Below are positions 1-9,396 of a stretch of 64,000 nucleotides of DNA, in pieces. The DNA comes from Rivularia sp963920925 (lineage in GTDB: Bacteria > Cyanobacteriota > Cyanobacteriia > Cyanobacteriales > Nostocaceae): positions 62,001 through 126,000 of the forward strand of contig NZ_CAWUDI010000001.1 in the NCBI RefSeq assembly GCF_963920925.1, in the 5' to 3' direction. Every line of letters starts with the position of its first letter. Within the stretch, counting starts at the first letter, position 1. Both the position numbers and the translations under genes were made by a program. The notes beneath the pieces are model-generated. The model was not told the DNA's origin, made no database searches, and worked only from the letters and a program-made list of their open reading frames with translations.

Positions 1-356
1 CTTGGACGAAAAACGGTGGATGGACTTTCCCATGTTTGGAGCGCTTCGTAAATTTGTGCTTGCAAGCCCGACGGCAAACTCGAACTCATAATTTCTTGGC
101 GCAAACGTAAAGCTACTTGCTGTAGTTGTCGCCAATTATCAACATCTAAATGCAAAGAAGAATCAGCTAATTCTGCAACTAGTGTTTGAGAAGCAGCTTT
201 TTGTTCTAAATATTCATGCAAAATTTCTGCTGAAACTACAAATCCAGGTATTGCTGGATATCCATGTTCAATTATCTGACTCAAGTTAACGGCTTTATCT
301 CCCACTTGAGTGCGATGCGATGGTTTTATTTCATTCAGCCAGTAAAGTTTATTCAC
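1..356 (-). CDS. ppsA: Phosphoenolpyruvate synthase-like protein, N-terminal part (runs off the window)
   Basis: A reverse-strand reading frame is open from a GTG at 356 to the window edge. It begins MNKLYWLNEIKPSHRTQVGD and continues with AVNLSQIIEHGYPAIPGFVV. The pattern of a conserved GDKAVNL segment followed by a P.GFV segment is typical of the PEP/pyruvate-binding (PPDK N-terminal) domain of phosphoenolpyruvate synthase, which converts pyruvate, ATP and water to PEP, AMP and phosphate. Only about 118 residues are visible, so the swivelling His domain and the C-terminal barrel cannot be checked, and a PEP-utilising relative or a phosphotransferase without PEP synthase activity is possible. 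The GTG start is chosen because the frame closes just upstream and the homologous N-terminus starts there. Confidence 0.75.
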   Translation of the reverse strand, partial: MNKLYWLNEIKPSHRTQVGDKAVNLSQIIEHGYPAIPGFVVSAEILHEYLEQKAASQTLVAELADSSLHLDVDNWRQLQQVALRLRQEIMSSSLPSGLQAQIYEALQTWESPSTVFRP

Positions 357-1263
357 TCAAATAATTCTAATTACGAACACGGGCTATCTTTACAACTTGA
401 AAAGTGGAATCTCTATCGCTAATTGTGAGTTTTTTACTGAAAATATTTTTCTAGTAATCGCTAAATATCTCATATAAAAAAATACTATTAAATACTACTA
501 AATTTTCTCAAGCTTATAAAAATTAATTCAATCCCTCTAAGGCTTGTAAGCTAGATCCACACGAAGAATATATTTAAATTTAAATAAAATTAAACCTAAA
601 ATTATTTATTAATACCTATATCTTTAGGAGTATAGCTTTAACAACTGTTTATATTTATTAATAGTCGTACAAAGAATACTTTAGAATACTGTAATTTAAT
701 TTGTAGCATTCATAATACTTAATATCAATATTTTACTTAGAGGATGCGCGAAAAAGTCATAAATAAAACCCTAGACTTTCGAGATCCCCCTAAATCCCCC
801 TTTTTAAAGGGAGACTTTAACCCCCCTATGAATTGGGGGGAAGGGGGGGATCGAAGCAATAATGAGTTCTATATCGATACTTTTCAAACATCCTCTTAGA
901 GGTGTAAAACTGTTATACCAAAACCTTTCTAGGATGTTTTGCTATTTTCAATTACAGCTACATATATAGGTTAAAAAATTATATCACGCTAAATATAAGA
1001 GTAATTACCCTTATTGTTATATAGAGGCAGCTAATTATTTAATTAACAAATTATTGATAGTATGTTAATCAGACTATAGGAATAGATTTAACTAATTCAT
1101 AGTTTTTTCTAATAAGTGCGCGTTATTATACCATTTTTCATGAAATAAAATTTATTAATTTTTTAAAATTTACATAATTAAATATATTTTTTGATAAATT
1201 AAATAGAATTCAGCGAAGAAATAATTTTAAATTTTTAATTCTTTACAATACAAAATCAAAAAA
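357..1263. other. AT-rich spacer between ppsA-like gene and recF
   Basis: About 900 bases without a convincing reading frame on either strand. The sequence is strongly AT-rich apart from one palindromic repeat element at 736-899. It contains the 5' flank of the ppsA-like gene and the 3' flank of recF. No tRNA-like fold or strong terminator was seen outside the repeat. Confidence 0.6.
736..899. mobile_element. Palindromic MITE-like element, family A, copy 1
   Basis: The left end reads CTTAGAGGATG and the right end CATCCTCTTAG, an 11-bp terminal inverted repeat with one mismatch. The interior is a run of C-rich then G-rich sequence (CCCCCTAAATCCCCC, then AACCCCCC and GGGGGGAAGG) able to fold on itself. 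The last 20 or so bases before the right end, ATACTTTTCAAACATCCTCT, are identical to the right end of the element at 40069-40240, which defines a family with two copies here. It has no coding capacity. Mobility is inferred from the repeated ends, not shown. Confidence 0.7.
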
Positions 1264-2397
1264 TCAAAAAACAGTAGCTTTAGCCGATAGTTTTCCTCCA
1301 CTAACGGTAAGAATTTGCGAGGAATTTAACCATTGAGAATCGAAAGAACCTAAATGGGTAGTAGTAATGAGAGTTTGAAACCTATCTTGAATAGCATCAA
1401 GTAATTGATTTTGACGAGAGGGATCTAATTCAGCTAAAACATCATCGAGTAAAAGTAGTGGTGGTTCTCCGACAACTTCTTCAATTAGCTGTAACTCTGC
1501 TAATTTTAACGCTAAAACCAAAGTTCGCTGCTGACCTTGAGAACCGTACTGACGCGCGGGAGTGTCATTAATTATTAATTCGATTTCATCTCGATGCGGC
1601 CCCACAAGGGTAGTACCTTGATGCATTTCAGCAACCGTTCGCTGTTTAATTTTATCTAAAAAAGCTTGCTGCACCTCTCCTTGATGAGTTTCTGATAAAG
1701 GAATATTAGGAGCGTATTTTATCTGAAGATGTTCTGTAGAACCACTAATATTAGAATGCCATAATTTGGCAATTGGAGTAAGTCTCTGTATCGCACGTTC
1801 CCGTCGTCGAATTACCCTGGTACCAGTAATTACTAACTGAGTATCCCACAATGCTAACTGGGATTTTAGAGATTTTTCGTGTAAATTTTCCGAATTACCT
1901 TTGAGAAAAGCATTGCGCTGTCGTAACACTTTTTGATATTGGCTCATTATATGAGCGTATACAGGTTCAAGCTGAATCAATAAAGTATCCAGCCATCTGC
2001 GGCGATTTTCGGGGCCACCTCGGACTAAATCCAAATCCAAAGAAGAGAATTCCACCGCATTTAATACACCGAGAAAATCCATCTGACGGCGAAGATTTTC
2101 ACTATTAAGATTAACCGTGCGGCGACCGTTGCTACGTAAAGTTAAAATAAGTTGGCTAACTCCAAATTCTCGTTTCAAGCTAGCACTAACTTGGGCAACA
2201 GATTCCTCATCCTTAACCAAATCCTTATCGCGGGAAGTGCGGTGACTTTTTAAAGTTGCGAGTAACTCCACAGCTTCGAGTAAATTAGATTTTCCCTGAG
2301 CATTATCACCGACCAAAATAGTTTTTGGAGCCGAAAACTCTACTATTTGTTGTTGATAATTGCGAAAATTTCGGAGACTCAGGGTTTTGAGGAACAT
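1264..2397 (-). CDS. recF: DNA replication and repair protein RecF
   Basis: A 377-residue SMC-like ABC ATPase that loads RecA at single-strand gaps together with RecO and RecR. It starts MFLKTLSLRNFRNYQQ, the usual RecF N-terminus. The Walker A motif GDNAQGKSN lies near residue 31. The family signature after it is GSQGQQRTLVLALKLAEL, followed by the Walker B segment LLLLDDVLAELDPSRQ near residue 318. Length is normal for RecF and all ATPase motifs are present. It stands alone here, not in the dnaA-dnaN-recF order of many bacteria, which is usual for cyanobacteria. A heptamer repeat tract lies just upstream of its start. Confidence 0.96.
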   Translation of the reverse strand: MFLKTLSLRNFRNYQQQIVEFSAPKTILVGDNAQGKSNLLEAVELLATLKSHRTSRDKDLVKDEESVAQVSASLKREFGVSQLILTLRSNGRRTVNLNSENLRRQMDFLGVLNAVEFSSLDLDLVRGGPENRRRWLDTLLIQLEPVYAHIMSQYQKVLRQRNAFLKGNSENLHEKSLKSQLALWDTQLVITGTRVIRRRERAIQRLTPIAKLWHSNISGSTEHLQIKYAPNIPLSETHQGEVQQAFLDKIKQRTVAEMHQGTTLVGPHRDEIELIINDTPARQYGSQGQQRTLVLALKLAELQLIEEVVGEPPLLLLDDVLAELDPSRQNQLLDAIQDRFQTLITTTHLGSFDSQWLNSSQILTVSGGKLSAKATVF

Positions 2398-2403
2398 GGG
2401 GAA

Positions 2404-2459
2404 AGTTAGGGGTTAGTTCTTAGTGGTTAGTTGTTAGTTGTTAGTTGTTAATGGTTAGG
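2404..2459. repeat. Heptameric short tandem repeat tract (GTTAGTT type)
   Basis: A run of the heptamer GTTAGTT, perfect for about three and a half units and degenerate around them, directly upstream of recF. Tracts of this kind (short tandemly repeated repetitive sequences) are characteristic of heterocystous cyanobacteria. No function is evident. Confidence 0.8.
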
Positions 2460-2654
2460 CAATTTTAGATTTTAATAACCGATACGTTTGTACAGGGATT
2501 GCGAAATAAATAGTTGATAAATTTTTAAGCCTTCTATGAGTAATATACAGACCTTATTCATAATTAGTACTTAGAAACGCCCATTATAGTGGGTTGCGCT
2601 TCTCACTCCCGGTCTACTACTAACAACTTTCACCCAAGGGTGTGGATCATCAAC

Positions 2655-2819
2655 TAAGTAAGTGGGTCAAATTAAATACAAAACCTCACCCTGCCGATCG
2701 CTTCCCTCTCCTTAGTAAGGAGAGGGATTGAGAAGCCACTGCGTTGCGGAGGTTTCCGCAGTACGTAGCAAGTGGCGCGGTGAGGTCTTATCTTATATTT
2801 AATTACACCTACCTACTTA
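2655..2819. mobile_element. MITE-like element, family B, copy 1, with a nested GC-rich insertion
   Basis: The ends form imperfect inverted repeats beginning TAAGTA and containing AATTAAATA, followed inward by ACCTCACC on each side. Most of the sequence is nearly identical to the element at 47744-47860. Relative to that copy, this one carries 46 extra bases at 2733-2778, a GC-rich piece rich in inverted repeats, placed between GGGATTGAG and GGTGAGG, which are adjacent in copy 2. The copy therefore documents one small repeat inserted into another. Confidence 0.75.
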
Positions 2820-2841
2820 TCAACTATCAACTAACAACTAT

Positions 2842-5706
2842 TTAAACGTTTTTCTTACCAATTATCCGGAAGAAGAGTTTTTCTAATTCAACCCAGACAA
2901 ACATTAAAGCACTAAAGCCCACGCAAATTCCTAATTCCGGCAAACTGATAATATGCGTACCGAAGAAAGCTCGTAGGGGTGGAACGTATACTAACATTAA
3001 CTGCAAAATGGTAGTTAAAACAACTGCCGCGAGCAAGTAAGGATTGGAGAAGGGATTTATTTCTATGGTTAATTGGTTGTTGGAACGAATTGCGATCGCG
3101 TGTCCCATTTGAGCAATACACAAGGTAGTAAATACCATTGTTTTCCAACGTTCGGGATCGAGTCCGTTTGCACTACCGGCTCCCCCATGAGTATGGTAGT
3201 AAGCCCAATTCATCAGAATAATAGTAATGATGGCGAAGATAATTCCGATGCGAATCATGTAGAAACCCAAACCACGAGCAAAAATACTTTCTTTGGGGCT
3301 GAAGGGTGGACGCTTCATGACATCGGGTTCCGGAGGTTCAACCGCTAATGCTAAAGCTGGTAAACCGTCAGTTACTAAATTCATCCACAGAATTTGTAGC
3401 GGAGTTAAGGGGACTCCTCCCATCGGTAACAAAATCGGTGCTGCGGCGATCGCGATAACTTCACCGATGTTACTACCGAGAATATATTTAATGAAGCGGC
3501 GAATATTTGTATATACCACCCTACCTTCTTTAGTAGCAGCAACAATGGTAGCGAAGTTGTCATCTAATAACACCATATCGCTGGCTTCTTTACTAACATC
3601 AGTACCCGTAATTCCCATTGCAATACCGATGTCGGCTTGTTTGAGGGCTGGAGCATCGTTAACACCATCGCCAGTCATGGCTACAAATTTATCGCGACGC
3701 TGTAAAGCTTGGACGATGCGTAATTTGTGTTCGGGGGAAACTCTTGCGTAGATGCTGACATGATCGACATTTTTTTCTAACTCAGCATCGCTCATCCGCT
3801 GCAATTCTTGACCTATCAGCACTTTATCGTCAGAGTTGGCAATACCTAAATCGGTGGCGATCGCCTTGGCTGTAAGTTGATGATCTCCGGTAATCATCAC
3901 CGGACGAATTCCCGCTTCCCGACATTCATGTACTGCTGCTCTTACTTCCGGACGTGGAGCGTCGAGCATTCCTACCAATCCCAACCATACCAGTTGTTGT
4001 TCGTATTGTTCTTCGGAATTTTCTGGTGGTTTTGAGAATATTGGTTTGTAAGCGAAACCTAATACTCGCAAACCTTGACTAGCCATGCGCTCGTTTGCTG
4101 CTAATACTTGTTCTCGTTGTTCTTGAGTAAGTTCAACCGCACTATTTCCCGCAAAAATTTGAGTACAGCGTTGCAAAATTAATTCTGGCGAACCTTTGGT
4201 AAACATCAAATAATTTTGATTATTCTTTACCAGATTGCTAATTGCGGGGTCAACATCTGGAATAATTGAAACACCAGTATCTATTTGTTCCACCTGACAA
4301 ATGACGCTCATCCGCTTGCGTTCGGAAGAAAAAGGAAATTCGCCAATTCGGGGTAATTTACTGTTCCACTGGTCTTGTTCGATTCCCCCTTTCCCTGCTA
4401 AGGTTACTAAAGCACCTTCGGTAGGGTCGCCAAGAATTATCCAATCACCTTTTTCCTGCTGCAAAACCGCATCATTACAAACAGCACAGGGAACTAATAA
4501 AGGTGGAATTTCTGGATAATCTTCTATATCAATATTTTTGCCATCAACTTCAAAATCACCTTGAGGAACGTAACCTTCTCCCGTTACTTTTAATATATTT
4601 TGGCTGGTACAAACTGACTGCACCACCATTTTATTCTGAGTCAACGTGCCAGTTTTATCAGAACAAATAGTAGTTACCGAACCCAAAGTTTCCACCGCCG
4701 GTAACTTACGAATCAAAGCATTGTGACGAACCATTCGCTGAGTTCCCAAAGCCAAAGTTACCGTAATTACAGCCGGTAAACCTTCCGGAACTACAGCCAC
4801 AGCCATACTTAGAGAAACTTCCACCAACTCTTGTAAATTCCCACCGCGAAGTAAACCGATAATAATTACCAGCGCTACTAAAGCCAAAGAACCCGAAACC
4901 AACACATTACCAAGTTGAGTCATGCGCTGCTGCAACGGTGTATCTTCTGTTTCCACAGCCTGCAACATCTCAGCAATTTTACCCAACTCAGTTTTCATTC
5001 CGGTGTGAGTTACCAAAACCTTGGCACGCCCTTGAACAACTTCCGTACCTTGGAAAACTAAATTAATTCTGTCACCCAAACTTGTTTCTTCAGGTAACTT
5101 CATTTCTACCCGTTTATTAACAGCTTCCGCTTCTCCGGTAAGCGCCGATTCTCGTATTTGTAAATTAGATTGTTCAACTAAACGTCCGTCTGCTGCCACC
5201 TGAACCCCGGCTTCGAGGAGCATAATATCTCCCGGCACTAAATTCTTACCTTCCACATCGAGTAACCTACCATTGCGAATCACCCGCACGTTAGGAGAAG
5301 AAAGTTTTTTCAATGCAGCCAAAGCCTTTTCAGCACGGCTTTCTTGCAGATAGCCCAAAATACCGTTAAGAATAACGATCGCCAAAATTGCGATCGTATC
5401 TTTGAAAGGAACTTCACCCGGTTTTAAATTACCTGACTGTAAAGCCAGTAAATCCAAAACCCCCGAAACAATGGCCACAGCAATCAGCATCAACAACATA
5501 ATGTTCTTGAACTGATCCAGCAGAATTTCCCAGTTACCGCGTCCGCCAGACTCAACTAATTCATTTGTACCATATGTTTGCAGTCGCGATTCAACTTCTT
5601 GAGACGTTAAGCCAGTATCTGCATTACCAGAAAGCAGTTCTATCGCTTCATCTACTTCTAAGCTATGCCAAACGGCTTCATGTTCGGGCAGAGAATGGGC
5701 AGACAT
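2842..5706 (-). CDS. pacL: Calcium-transporting P-type ATPase (type IIA, PacL/SERCA-like)
   Basis: A 954-residue cation pump of the plasma membrane that would export Ca2+ using ATP. All catalytic motifs are present: the actuator LTGEAEAVN near residue 190, the phosphorylated aspartate in CSDKTGTLTQNKM near 350, and MTGDGVNDAPALKQAD near 680. The calcium-site residues of SERCA are kept: PEGLP in TM4, SNIGEV in TM5 and NLVTDGLPAL in TM6, so both Ca2+ sites look complete rather than the single site of PMCA pumps. The N-terminal cation-ATPase domain and about ten membrane helices are present. Sodium transport cannot be excluded, because type IIA and IID pumps overlap in sequence. It is monocistronic, with repeat-rich spacers on both sides. 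Confidence 0.93.
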   Translation of the reverse strand: MSAHSLPEHEAVWHSLEVDEAIELLSGNADTGLTSQEVESRLQTYGTNELVESGGRGNWEILLDQFKNIMLLMLIAVAIVSGVLDLLALQSGNLKPGEVPFKDTIAILAIVILNGILGYLQESRAEKALAALKKLSSPNVRVIRNGRLLDVEGKNLVPGDIMLLEAGVQVAADGRLVEQSNLQIRESALTGEAEAVNKRVEMKLPEETSLGDRINLVFQGTEVVQGRAKVLVTHTGMKTELGKIAEMLQAVETEDTPLQQRMTQLGNVLVSGSLALVALVIIIGLLRGGNLQELVEVSLSMAVAVVPEGLPAVITVTLALGTQRMVRHNALIRKLPAVETLGSVTTICSDKTGTLTQNKMVVQSVCTSQNILKVTGEGYVPQGDFEVDGKNIDIEDYPEIPPLLVPCAVCNDAVLQQEKGDWIILGDPTEGALVTLAGKGGIEQDQWNSKLPRIGEFPFSSERKRMSVICQVEQIDTGVSIIPDVDPAISNLVKNNQNYLMFTKGSPELILQRCTQIFAGNSAVELTQEQREQVLAANERMASQGLRVLGFAYKPIFSKPPENSEEQYEQQLVWLGLVGMLDAPRPEVRAAVHECREAGIRPVMITGDHQLTAKAIATDLGIANSDDKVLIGQELQRMSDAELEKNVDHVSIYARVSPEHKLRIVQALQRRDKFVAMTGDGVNDAPALKQADIGIAMGITGTDVSKEASDMVLLDDNFATIVAATKEGRVVYTNIRRFIKYILGSNIGEVIAIAAAPILLPMGGVPLTPLQILWMNLVTDGLPALALAVEPPEPDVMKRPPFSPKESIFARGLGFYMIRIGIIFAIITIILMNWAYYHTHGGAGSANGLDPERWKTMVFTTLCIAQMGHAIAIRSNNQLTIEINPFSNPYLLAAVVLTTILQLMLVYVPPLRAFFGTHIISLPELGICVGFSALMFVWVELEKLFFRIIGKKNV

Positions 5707-6145
5707 TTTGTACGTTAAAGGAAATGGTTACAAGAAACAATCATAGCTAAAGCATTAGTGGGATAACCATTCAATTATCAGTTACCAATTAACAATTATC
5801 AGTTATCAAGCAGAAGTTTGATTGATATGCAGGGTTTAAATTACTTATCCATTGATAGTAAGCGTGTTTTAGCAGGTTAGATAGAAAACAAGGAACAGAA
5901 ATATTACTGGTGCTAGGGAAACAAATTTCTTCCCAAGACTTAACGCTGACTCGATCAATCAAGTTCCGGATAATTGATAATTGAATCCACAGACTGAAGA
6001 TTTAAGATTATTTTTTGTGTCAAATGTTAGGTAGATGACAATTCCAAACAAATGTTAAAATCCCTGCACAAAATCATCTGTTGTTAAAATCCAAAATCCA
6101 AAAGACACGCATCCGTTGTTAAAATCTAAAATCCAAAATTTAATC
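5707..6145. other. Spacer between the Ca2+ ATPase and gshA
   Basis: This divergent promoter region has no convincing reading frame. Short direct repeats of the type AAAATCCAAAATCC and ATCNGTTGTTAAAATC occur between about 6055 and 6140, immediately before the gshA start. An ATG is available at 6146. The in-frame TTG at 6116 lies inside these repeats and is not favoured. Confidence 0.55.
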
Positions 6146-7306
6146 ATGGCTCCTCAAACAGAAGATTTCACTATTGGAGTGGAAGAAGAATATCAAATTC
6201 TTAATCCCGAAACGCGGGAATTGACTTCGCGGGTACAGCAAATTTTACCTTTTGCGAAGAAAACAATTGGCGAGAAGGTGCATCCGGAAGTTCAGCTTTC
6301 ACAAATTGAAATAGATACTCCTGTTTGTCAAACTTTGGCTGATGTGCGTAGGGAATTAGTGCGATTGCGAAAGGGAGTAATTGACGCTGCTGCGAAAGAT
6401 GGCGATCGCATAGCTGCTTCTGGAACTCATCCGTTTTCCACATGGAAGGAACAGGATGTGACTCCCAAAGAACGCTATCAAAATTTGATCGAAGAATATC
6501 AACAGCTAGGAAAAGAACAAATTATTTTTGGCTGTCATGTTCATGTGGGAATTCGCGATCGCAATTTAGCCGTTGAAGTGATGAATCGAGCGCGAGTTTG
6601 GCTAGCTCCGATGTTAGCGCTGAGTGCTTCTTCTCCATTTTGGATGGGCACTGATACGGGATACGCTAGCTATCGTACCGAAGTTTGGGGTAGATGGCCG
6701 ATATCGGGGCCACCGTTAATTTTTGAATCGGTAGATGATTATAAAAAAGTTGTAGAAGCTTTAGTTAAAAGTAAAAGTGTAGAAGAAGAAACTAAGATTT
6801 ACTGGGATATGCGGCTGTGTGTAAAGTACCCAACGGTAGAGTTTCGTATGGCTGATGTGTGTATGACGGTGGATGAAGCGGTGATGCTAGCCGGACTTAC
6901 ACGCGCTTTAGCCCATACTTGTTACGAACAGGCAAAAAGTGAAAATTCTTACCCGAAAGCCCGTCACGAGCTGATCCGCGCCGCTCACTGGAGGGCTGCA
7001 CGTTACGGTTTAGATGCCGATTTATTGGATGTGGAAGAACAAAGCGCCGTTCCAGCACAAGAATTAATTAATAAATTTTTAACTTTCGTGCGTCCATCCT
7101 TGGAAGAATATGGCGATTGGGATGAAGTTTCCGCGATTGTTAAAGAAATTTTGCAGAAGGGAACGGCAGCATCACGTCAGCGGGAAGTTTATAAGCGTGC
7201 GGGCAAATTAGAAGACGTAGTTGATTATATAGTCGAGGAAACAAAGAAGGGAATTAGTGAAGCAGCGCGGTCTTGGGGGTCTCCCTCCCCCATGAGCGAC
7301 TGCTGA
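6146..7306 (+). CDS. gshA: Glutamate-cysteine ligase, cyanobacterial GCS2 type
   Basis: A 386-residue enzyme for the first step of glutathione synthesis, joining glutamate and cysteine with ATP. It belongs to the carboxylate-amine ligase (GCS2) fold: the N-terminal TIGVEEEYQILNPETREL carries the conserved metal-binding EEE segment, GCHVHVGIRDRN is the central His motif, and KYPTVEFRMADVCMTV is the conserved C-half block. The ATG at 6146 (MAPQTEDF) is chosen over an in-frame TTG at 6116 because the extra residues are encoded by a short repeat. The C-terminus is odd: the last eleven residues (SWGSPSPMSDC) come from a C- and G-rich palindromic repeat (about 7273-7305) that seems to have replaced or extended the native end. 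Confidence 0.92.
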   Translation: MAPQTEDFTIGVEEEYQILNPETRELTSRVQQILPFAKKTIGEKVHPEVQLSQIEIDTPVCQTLADVRRELVRLRKGVIDAAAKDGDRIAASGTHPFSTWKEQDVTPKERYQNLIEEYQQLGKEQIIFGCHVHVGIRDRNLAVEVMNRARVWLAPMLALSASSPFWMGTDTGYASYRTEVWGRWPISGPPLIFESVDDYKKVVEALVKSKSVEEETKIYWDMRLCVKYPTVEFRMADVCMTVDEAVMLAGLTRALAHTCYEQAKSENSYPKARHELIRAAHWRAARYGLDADLLDVEEQSAVPAQELINKFLTFVRPSLEEYGDWDEVSAIVKEILQKGTAASRQREVYKRAGKLEDVVDYIVEETKKGISEAARSWGSPSPMSDC

Positions 7307-7445
7307 AACCAAAGCGGAATGGGTAATTGGGAATAACAAAGCTTAAAATTCTCCCCATCCCCCCCATCTCTCTAAACATATTGCCAAGTAACAAGTATCG
7401 CAATTAATGTAGTACCTGCGAAACCTTTGAGCGATTTGCCTTAAT

Positions 7446-9116
7446 ATGACGAGTGTACTTCCCGCTTTGACAGTTAGCCAGATGATTGGGCAAAAAACTA
7501 TTAGACCGTTTGCTGTTGCTTCTTTATACGGCATCGTATTTAAAAAAGATACATTGATTGCTGTCGATCCAAGACTCGGACATCTACTGCAAATTGACCC
7601 CTCAAATGACAATACAAAAATCATAAATTCCCATCAAACTCGAGAATTTATGGATGTTACGGGTCTGGCGCTGTGGGAAGATACCTTATGGGTAACGCGA
7701 GATAATAGCGTTTATTCATGTAAGTTAGATTCTTTGGGTTTGGAGCATTTTGCTACTTTACCTTATCCTATTGACGGTGTAGCTGTTTGGGGTTCCACGG
7801 TTTATGTTAGCTGTGAAAAACTCGGTAAAATTATTGTCTTCAATCGAAATACGGGTAAAGAAATAGCTAGATTTTACGCTCCTGGTGTGGGAGTGGAAAA
7901 CTTAGCCGTTACTGAAGAAGCCCTTTTAGTTTGCGATACCGTAGAACAATCAGTTTATTTCCTCGATAGAGCCACAGGTGAAATTCAATTCAGCGTACTC
8001 ACACCTTTTGAATCCCCAACAGGAATAGCAGTACATACCGATTCTGCGAGCAAAAAACAAAGTATTTACGTATCTTACTCATCCGAAGAACCCTACATCC
8101 GAGACAATCCCAACGCAGAACCAAACCACGAACTAACCTATCGCGATCGCGCTTTTGTTCATCCCCTCAATTACCATTTCAATCGGGAAAAACGCACCGC
8201 TGTTTCTAATGGTTATTTGCTGGAAATGTCTTACGTAGAACAAATAGACCCTTTAGAAGAGGTATATTTACATAATTTAGAATGGCGTATCGCTCTACCT
8301 TCAGAAACCGAACGTCAAAAGGTAATAAAGGTTGAACCAGTTGGTTTACCTTTTACTGAAGAAATAATCGGTGGACAACGAGTAGCCTTATTTAAGTTTG
8401 ATACTTTAGCTCCTGGAGAGCGTCACCTTTTGGGTTGGAAAGCTATTTTAGAAGTACGTTGCATCAAATATCGTCTTACTCCCCGCGACGTAGAAAATGC
8501 TTCTTCACTACCAACAGAATTTATTAATCGTTACTTAATTGATGATGACGACTTAGCAATGGATAGCAATATTGTTCGCGAAGCAGCCATTGAAGCAGTA
8601 GGCAATGAAACGAACATATTGCGAAAAATGTACAATATTCGCAATTACGTTTACGACAAATTGTCTTACAGCATTAAACCCCATATCGATACCCCAGATA
8701 TTGTTTTAGAACGGGGTACTGGTTCATGCGGTGAATACGTAGGTTTATTATTAGCACTGTGTCGTTTAAACGGTATCGCTTGCCGTACAGTAGGGCGCTA
8801 TAAATGCCCGCCCTATGCAGAGAAAAAAGGTATTCCCTTACAGCCAGACTACAACCATGTTTGGTTAGAATTTTACATTCCCGGCTTCGGTTGGTTGCCA
8901 ATGGAATCCAACCCCGATGATGTCGGAAGAGACGGCCCCCATCCTACACGCTATTTCATGGGCTTAAGCTGGTTTCATGTAGAAATTGGTAAAGGCATTT
9001 CCTTTGAAACATTAAGCTCCGAAGGAAAACGCATCGAAAAAGAACAAGTTTCTATTGGTGAATTAGCAATAAACCACATTCGGTTCACTATTCTCGAAGA
9101 ATTACAAAGTTTTTAG
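7446..9116 (+). CDS. Beta-propeller plus transglutaminase-like domain protein
   Basis: A 556-residue protein. Residues roughly 20-200 contain repeated hydrophobic blade-like segments (LWEDTLWVTRDNSVYSC, AVWGSTVYVSCEKLGKIIVF, LLVCDTVEQSVYFLDRATG) resembling a beta-propeller of NHL/YVTN type. The C-terminal third is a transglutaminase-like (papain-fold) domain with the catalytic cysteine in TGSCGEYVGLLLALCRLNG, the histidine in YNHVWLEFYIPGFGWLPM and the aspartate in ESNPDD, so the triad is complete. Between them lies a segment with DDDLAMDSNIVREAA, as in bacterial transglutaminase-like proteins. No signal peptide is evident, suggesting the cytoplasm. Substrate unknown; it could be a peptidase or an amidase rather than a cross-linker. 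It is in the same direction as gshA, 139 bases downstream. Confidence 0.75.
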   Translation: MTSVLPALTVSQMIGQKTIRPFAVASLYGIVFKKDTLIAVDPRLGHLLQIDPSNDNTKIINSHQTREFMDVTGLALWEDTLWVTRDNSVYSCKLDSLGLEHFATLPYPIDGVAVWGSTVYVSCEKLGKIIVFNRNTGKEIARFYAPGVGVENLAVTEEALLVCDTVEQSVYFLDRATGEIQFSVLTPFESPTGIAVHTDSASKKQSIYVSYSSEEPYIRDNPNAEPNHELTYRDRAFVHPLNYHFNREKRTAVSNGYLLEMSYVEQIDPLEEVYLHNLEWRIALPSETERQKVIKVEPVGLPFTEEIIGGQRVALFKFDTLAPGERHLLGWKAILEVRCIKYRLTPRDVENASSLPTEFINRYLIDDDDLAMDSNIVREAAIEAVGNETNILRKMYNIRNYVYDKLSYSIKPHIDTPDIVLERGTGSCGEYVGLLLALCRLNGIACRTVGRYKCPPYAEKKGIPLQPDYNHVWLEFYIPGFGWLPMESNPDDVGRDGPHPTRYFMGLSWFHVEIGKGISFETLSSEGKRIEKEQVSIGELAINHIRFTILEELQSF

Positions 9117-9365
9117 GGAACGGGGAACAGTTGGGAGTTAGGAATTAGGAGTAGCAAGTAGCAAGTAAAAACCTGTTCATTCTCTACTCGTTACTCGCTA
9201 CTTGCCGGAATTTCCCCTTGTCTCCCCATCTCCCCATCCCCCCCTCTCTCCCCCTTGCCTTGCTTCATCATCTCTTCACTAAATGAACCAAGTTTTTTGT
9301 AATTTGAAAAACATATGCTTGTTTTTTCTTTAATGTCAGGACTTACGCAACTGGCACTCTTCTAT

Positions 9366-9382
9366 GGTGCGCGAAGCGCACC
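9366..9382. repeat. Small GC-rich palindrome next to the insertion sequence end
   Basis: GGTGCGC, GAA, GCGCACC form a perfect 7-bp stem with a 3-base loop, followed by CGAGCGC, between the transposase stop and the left terminal repeat. Its composition is unlike the AT-rich element around it, and it resembles the small repeat inserted at 9616-9638 in having a GCGAAGC/GCCGAAGGC centre. Confidence 0.55.
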
Positions 9383-9396
9383 GAGCGCATAAAAAG

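Noticed and set aside
3073..3751. Plus-strand frames opposite the Ca2+ ATPase
   Set aside because: They are shadows of the strongly conserved ATPase on the other strand.
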